Assembly (NCBI GenBank): GCA_933228675.1
Contig: OW121741.1
Coordinates: forward strand, 19,915,997-19,979,996
Source of the DNA: Stomorhina lunata
Lineage: Eukaryota > Arthropoda > Insecta > Diptera > Rhiniidae
Direction of reading: 5' to 3'
DNA length: 64,000 bases
Shown here: positions 58,550 to 64,000 of the stretch, piece after piece
Layout: every line of letters starts with the position of its first letter
Position numbering within the stretch: the stretch's first letter is position 1
Program-made: the position numbers and the translations under genes
Notes under the pieces: generated by a model
What the model was told of the DNA's origin: nothing
Seen by the model: the letters and a program-made list of their open reading frames with translations, nothing else
Database searches by the model: none

Positions 58550-59040
58550 ATTTTTCCCCCTTTTTATTCCCTAATTTCTAAAAGTTCCATATGTATATTT
58601 GGTACTTTTTTGGTGCCAATTGAATTCGGTACATTTTTTTAAAACGCATTTAACATAATGTATAATGTTCCTATTCATATTACTTTGGAGATGTTAAGTT
58701 ATCATTTTATCCCTTTTTTACCCATTTTGGCTCCAAAATCAAAAAAGTACCAAATACGTGTTTCATGTTTTTTTTACATCAAGTTTTTTTACCAAGTTTC
58801 TTCTATATTCTTTAGTTTAAAATATAAGAGTGGGTTAAAAAGGTGCCAAAAAAACTATTTTCACCCTTTTTTACCCCCTATCGGACATAGTTTCAAAAAA
58901 GTACCAAACACCTGTCCGCTTATTTTCAAAGCTGTTTAAAACGTAATTTTAATTTTGTTTCTATACCTATTACTTTAGGAGACATAGCGTTTTCGATTTT
59001 TCCCCTTTTTACCCGTTTTTACCCTCTTAGAGGTAAAAGT
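58550..59040 (+). repeat. Degenerate repeats (aaaaaagtaccaaayacstg, cctttttacccmttttggc)
   Basis: Three to four imperfect copies. The open frame at 58658-58939 falls entirely in them and is not supported as a gene. Confidence 0.55.
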
Positions 59041-59057
59041 TCCAAAAGTCCCTTCTT

Positions 59058-59059
<2 letters not shown>

Positions 59060-59098
<39 letters not shown>
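59060..59098. repeat. (TA)n microsatellite
   Basis: About 38 bases of uninterrupted TA dinucleotides. Confidence 0.92.
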
Positions 59099-59101
<3 letters not shown>

Positions 59102-59597
59102 TATTGCTCGTTTAAGAATATAAGATATATCGATGGTTTTATCTAAAGAAGGGCAATGTTTTGTGTTAATAATCATTGACCTTAAGTACACTCTTCTAGT
59201 ACTTCCCCATGATACATTATACATGTTGTGGAGGTGTCGGGTTATTTTTTAAAGAGCTTTTTGATAAAAAAAAAATAAATACAATTTTAGAAAAATGTAT
59301 GAAATCTTATTTTAGTCTATAGAACGATCTATATAATTTATTTGAACTTTTAATGGTTCATACGCTGGGTCCAGTTTTCGCTTCTCCTTTCCAATACATT
59401 GGCCAGTATCTGACGAATATATTCTTCTGTGCCTCAACTCTAGATGTGTTGGTTCGCTACGAGTTTACCTTCCAACATAAAAGGCAACCCTCGTTTAAAT
59501 ATTTGAATGCAAAATTTAATTAGAGGATTTGGTTTAAGAGTAGGAAAAAAGATAAAACTTTTACTTTACAAAAAAAATATAGTAACCAAAAAACCTA

Positions 59598-59906
59598 TTA
59601 ATCATTGTCATTATACCCAGATCTCCATATAAATGAAAACAGGTTTTTAAGACCCCCACCCCCTTGAAATAAGCAGTTGGAAATTTGACCTTGTATTTGA
59701 TTTAGAGTGTCCCTCACTGATATGACAATTTTTTTTTGCTCGAAAAACGCTTCGTCGGAATCCACAAGGAAGCGGCCGTTCATGAAATGATGTATGCCTA
59801 ACATCTCGCAATATAGTTCGATATAAAAGGATGGTTGAGACCCTATGCTCCACTGGGAGTCTAGGGTAACAGAAGAAGAACACCCAGACAAATAATGCCT
59901 ATACAA
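59598..59906 (-). other. Unrecognised open frame, 102 codons
   Basis: The frame includes LDSQWSIGSQPSFYIELYCE and HHFMNGRFLVDSDEAFFEQK. It is less AT-biased than its surroundings, and a second frame of 78 codons overlaps it. No motif was recognised. Its setting among SINE-like repeats makes a transposon fragment more likely than a host exon. There are no convincing splice sites or partners. Confidence 0.25.
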
Positions 59907-60204
59907 TTGTATATATCTGTGGCAATAAATGACAATGGCTTAAGTTGACATATTTTCATTTTCTCACATATTCTCATTCTCTTCTTCAAGATCTACCACT
60001 TAGCCAAATTTCAAGTATAAAATCTTATTATTAACAAACATATATGCATTTATATTTTAACTTCTGCATACAAAACCCTTAATATCTTCATCAGACAAAA
60101 ACCCTTAATATCTTAATACACGAAATTTCGACTTGAGCTATTATGATTTATTGCCACAGATATAATGTATAAACTATTTAGGTTACCTTTCTTTCTAAAG
60201 ATGA

Positions 60205-60490
60205 TAGTAAAAAGTTGCAAAGGTAAGATAAAGCTTTGTATTATTCAAAACTAATATTACACATAGTGTCTATTTTCTGAATAATGAGTCATCTGGTGTT
60301 AGAAAGACACATTATTTAAGTTTTTTTATTTTAGAGTCAATTTTATTTATTTTACATCGACGGCGTGTTGAAGCTTATCGGCGAAGGTAGACGATTTTAA
60401 TAAAAATAATTAATTGCAAAAATTGGCTGGGGCTAGAACTCAGGCATAAAATGGTATGTTATGCTTAGTAATCGAAGCCAAATCACTTAA
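60205..60490 (+). repeat. Second SINE-like repeat, copy 3
   Basis: Family blocks aagataaagctttgtatta, gtcatctggtgttagaaaga, tttacatcgacggcgtgttg and the 3' part tggctggggctagaactcag. On the minus strand that last part resembles a pol III B box (gagttctagcccc). Confidence 0.7.
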
Positions 60491-60539
60491 ATCTCAAAAA
60501 AAAATAAAGCTCATAGTTAGCTCTTAATTGGCAAGTGCA

Positions 60540-60750
60540 GTGAAAACGTTGAATGGGCTGCCTCTCATGCGTCATCTGTTGTTAGATAGACACATTATTA
60601 ATGCTTTTGGTGTTAATGTTATATTGCTTCCCGGCGAAGAAGAATGATTTGAATAAAAATGAATAATTACATAAATTTTCTGGGGCTCGAGCCCAGACAC
60701 AAATTGATATACTAAGCTTAGTAATCAAAACCAGCTGGCTTAAGTTTCCA
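60540..60750 (+). repeat. Second SINE-like repeat, copy 4
   Basis: Blocks gtcatctgttgttagataga, acattattaatgctttt, ataattacataaatt, and ctggggctcgagcccagac, a B-box-like stretch on the minus strand. Directly follows copy 3. Confidence 0.7.
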
Positions 60751-61390
60751 AAGGTAAATAAAAATCTAGAGATATTCCCAGTTTTTCAAAGGCAGGGAAG
60801 ACGCATTAAGGGCTCCTTCTCGCCACTTCAGCCTAACCTCTTTACTTCACATCAGACTGTATCCTGTTATGACGTACACCATTAAGAATACTGCGGGTCT
60901 TGAAGTTACCTGAGAGAACGTAAACTACACCTTCGGCTAGAGGTCCACGTTTCATTTGCAGAATTGATTATCTCGCACGAAAAGCTTACAAGTAGCTAGA
61001 GTCATACATTGAGATTAATCTGAAAGTCTTGGTAACTCGTCTATGTATGTCTCTATAGTCCGACGACCACACCAAGTAAATACTAAACAACTGAGATATC
61101 TCTTTTTTAGAGATCTAGAGCTGGTGTTGAACTTAGGAAGACATCTAAAATCTTTTGCGCTTTGACAATTATTAAGGTTTGTATAATAGGTATAATAGGT
61201 CGACACAGCAGATGTATATTTTACTGTGTCATGGGATAAGTGTATCAGATAAAATTGGTCTCCAGCTAAGATCATGGACGCTCAGTTTTTAGTTACTTAT
61301 AGCCCTTATATATATCTCAACTTTGTCATCGAGTTTGCAACTTTTTCAGATACACGAGCATTTTGTGCTTATAATTATACTGTTCTCGAT
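60751..61390. other. Non-coding stretch
   Basis: Frames at 61015-61275 (-) and 61274-61492 (+) show no recognised domain. Confidence 0.4.
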
Positions 61391-61459
61391 TTTGACAACT
61401 TTTTTCACCAACAAAAGGAAGACCTAGTGGGTAAAGAAAAATCGGTGCTAACAGTTTTT

Positions 61460-61845
61460 CAGCTAAGCTCTAGTTTTCGAGATATAGCGTAATAAATAAT
61501 ATTCGCGTAACTCGAAAACTGTTTATTTTGTTCTTAACTAAATAAAACCGAAATTCGGCAACAAAATTAGCGTTCAGTTGTTTAAAACAAAAAAAATTTT
61601 GATTTTGTTTCATGATAATTTTTGCGATTTTTCAAAAAAAAATATATATATATTTTTGAAAGTGAAATCTTTTCCAAAACGACTGAAAGATAATTTTGTT
61701 GCCAAATTTCGGTTTTTTACTTAGTTCAAGGAAGTAAAAACTTTTCGAGTTACTCGAAAATTTATTGCGCAACCTACCTACTACATTTTTAAAATATGTA
61801 GTAGGAGCTATAACTCGAAAACTAGAGCTAACGCAAAACAACGGC
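61460..61845. mobile_element. Foldback element with ~180-bp inverted arms
   Basis: The left arm 'agctctagttttcgagatat agc' then 'cgtaactcgaaaactgtt' and 'accgaaattcggcaacaaaa t' is mirrored on the right: 'attttgttgccaaatttcgg', 'cttttcgagttactcgaaaa', 'gctataactcgaaaactaga gct'. A one-armed relative lies at 1590-1930. Open frames across it are artefacts. Confidence 0.75.
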
Positions 61846-62770
61846 TTGCACCAATGAATTCGGCCTGAATCCTCAAACCCAAAAAATTTTATAAAAAAAA
61901 CAGGAATTTTCTTACTTGCAATTTTATTATTTATATGTATCTCGAAAATATTTTAACCGATTTTATTAAATTTTTTTAGTAAACAAAATCTAATATTGAC
62001 ATTCTAATATATTTTTATTATTCGAGATAAAGTTTAGACAAATATCACTTTTTCCTTAATATTTTCTGGTTGATATCTTGGAAACTAGTAAACCGAGTTT
62101 CATGATCCAGTGTTAGTATTGTGTCAATCTAAAAGGTTAAATAACAATGACCAAGAGCATAAATTACATTTTAGATCAACTATATTTTCTTGTATGCTAT
62201 GGTCCCCTAAGTATTTACATCGATTTTCTTTTTTTAATTTTTTCCTGAAATTTGGGATTTTTAAAGAGGTTGTTCTAGTTATATTATCATATATTGAAAA
62301 CGATTAAACCGATTTGTTTAAAAGATACATTAATGGTTTAAGAACAAAAAGCCCCTAAGTCCTGCTAACACATATTTTTTGTATGTTCAACGGCTTTAGA
62401 GTTATAAACATTGCAATTTATAACGAGATTTTGTTTTTTTTTTTTTTTTTTTGCAAAATCGAAAATTTTTTATTTTCAAAAAATTCATAAAAAATCGAAA
62501 ATGGCAAAAACTTACTTAAGTTACTCGATGATCATAAAATTATGAATATTCCATTAAAAATAAGTCTTATATTATGAAAATCCATCGATTAGAAGTGATT
62601 TTACTACGAAAATACTGAAAATACCCAAATTTGTGGCGAAATTATGTCATATAAACAGGAGTAGGCAGCCCATACCACCAGCAGCCGATGATTTTTTTTT
62701 TTAATTTCGTAAACACCACGATCATTAGTAAAACTCGTGAAAATGAGTATTAAAATCATTCAGTTGGAAT
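61846..62770. other. Non-coding stretch
   Basis: No gene. Bases 62655-62735 (accagcagccgatgat, cgtaaacaccacgatcatta) faintly resemble the left end of the MITE at 24396. Confidence 0.4.
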
Positions 62771-63890
62771 TTGGATGTTAACAGAGTTGGCTGGTGCCGC
62801 TTTGTTAACGGAAAGACAAAAACAATTCATAGAAAATTTTTTGATAAAAAAATTTTTTATTGAAAAATTTTTTATAGAAAAATTTTTTATGACAAAAATA
62901 TAGAAGCATTTTTGATAAAAAAAAATTTTTTATAGAAAAATTTTTTATGAAAAAAATATAGAAAAATTTTTGATAAAAAAAATTTTCTATAGAAAAATTT
63001 TTGTAAGAAAATTTTTTATAGAAAAATTTTTTATGAAAAAAAAAATAGAAACATTTTTGATAAAAAAATTTTCTATAGAAACATTTTTGATAAAAAAAAT
63101 GTCTATAGAAAAATTTTTTTTTATCACAAATTTTTCTATAGAAAATTTTCTTACAAACATTTTTCTATAGAAAATTTTTTTGGATGTTAACAGAGTTGGT
63201 TGGTACCGCTTTGTTAAAGAAAAGACAAAAACAATTCATAGAAAAATTTTTGGTAAAAAAATTTTCTCTATAAAAATGTTTGTAAGAAAATTTTCTAGAG
63301 AAAAATTTTTGATAAAAAAATAGAAAAAAAATATAGAAAATTTTTTGATAAAAAAATTTTCTACAGAAAAATTTCTGATAAAAAAAATTTTTTATAGACA
63401 AATTTTTTATGAAAAAAATAGAGAAACATTTTTGATAAAAAAATTTTCTATAGAAAAATTTTTGATAAAATAATGTCTATAGAAAAAAATTTTTTTATCA
63501 CAAATTTTTCTATAGAAAATTTTCTTACAAACATTTTTCTATAGAAAATTTTGTTGGATGTTAACAGAGTTGGTTGAAGCCGCTTTGTTAAAGAAAAGAC
63601 AAAAACAATTCATAGAAAAGTTTTTGGTAAAAAAATGTTCTATAGAAAAATTTTTGTTAAAAAAGTTTTCTATAGAAAAATGTTTGTAAGAAAATTTTCT
63701 ATAGAAAAATTTTTGTAAGAAAATTTTCTATAGTAAAAAATTTAGAAAAATTTTTGATAAAAAAATTTTCTATAGAAAAATTTTTGTAAGAAAATTTTTT
63801 CTAGAAAAATTTTTTATGAAAAAAATATAGAAAAATTTTTGATAAAAAAAAAATTTCTATAGAAAAATATTTGATAAAAACTTTTCTATC
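62770..63890. repeat. AT-rich minisatellite with ~370-410 bp higher-order unit
   Basis: The basic unit is 'ttttctatagaaaaattttt gataaaaaaa'. A non-satellite spacer (ggatgttaacagagttggyt, gccgctttgttaa, agacaaaaacaattcatag) recurs at about 62773, 63181 and 63554, defining a higher-order period. The K/F-rich frames on both strands are array translations. Confidence 0.88.
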
Positions 63891-64000
63891 AGGACGTCAT
63901 TTCGGGTACCTCCCATAGGTCTCACTTGCCGGAATTAGGATTTTGGCCACAAGTTTCAGTTTATTCATTATTCTTTATCCACTTTATTATCACATTTGAC

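Noticed and set aside
62970..63401. FFYRKFF-type frames on both strands
   Set aside because: Low-complexity translations of the ttctatagaaaaa array.

Overview
This is an AT-rich, intron-containing, repeat-dominated eukaryotic window. It most likely comes from a higher (calyptrate-like) fly. The reason is a cluster of insect-type odorant receptor (OR) genes whose proteins resemble, from memory, Drosophila Or45a (C-terminal YC.GG..IK motif, overall length near 392 aa). Species is not determinable from the sequence alone.

The gene content is six OR loci of one subfamily, all with introns in phases 1, 2, 0 and 0. Three are intact by eye: 16078-18398 (+), 38910-40351 (-) and 46748-48181 (-). Each encodes 392 residues in five exons with the same summed exon lengths (331, 181, 457, 156, 54 nt). 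The last two are recent duplicates that also share 5' and 3' flanks. A divergent copy at 24936-26569 (-) stays open only if a 55-nt intron is used, giving a shortened 360-aa receptor. A copy at 5170-7261 (-) is a clear pseudogene carrying an 826-bp hAT-like insertion in intron 1. A copy at 89-651 (-) has exon 1 fused in frame to exon 4 and is an internal-deletion derivative.

Most of the rest is repeats. A near-palindromic 29-31 bp minisatellite (core AAATTTTTSAAAAATTT) occurs at 8.3-11.5, 16.4-17.0 (inside an OR intron), 20.3-22.1, 44.8-46.6 and 49.2-54.6 kb, about 12-13 kb in all. Related AT-rich arrays lie at 13.6-15.5, 18.9-19.3, 22.6-24.2 and 62.8-63.9 kb. A separate ~130-bp tandem repeat at 31.7-32.5, 41.8-42.2 and 57.7-58.5 kb carries a CTCF-like AGGTGGCGCC core in nearly every unit.

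Transposable elements: a tRNA-derived SINE (four copies), a second SINE-like repeat (four copies), a degenerate RTE-type LINE (28.0-30.3 kb), two fragments of another LINE type (RT at 27.2 kb, RNase H at 42.4 kb), two hAT-like non-autonomous elements with perfect 8-bp target duplications, a three-copy ~323-bp inverted-repeat MITE family, and several foldback elements. No tRNA gene, rRNA gene, CRISPR array or bacterial-type operon was seen.

The layout fits an OR cluster evolving by duplication and decay, with copies separated and interrupted by satellite expansion and small DNA transposons.
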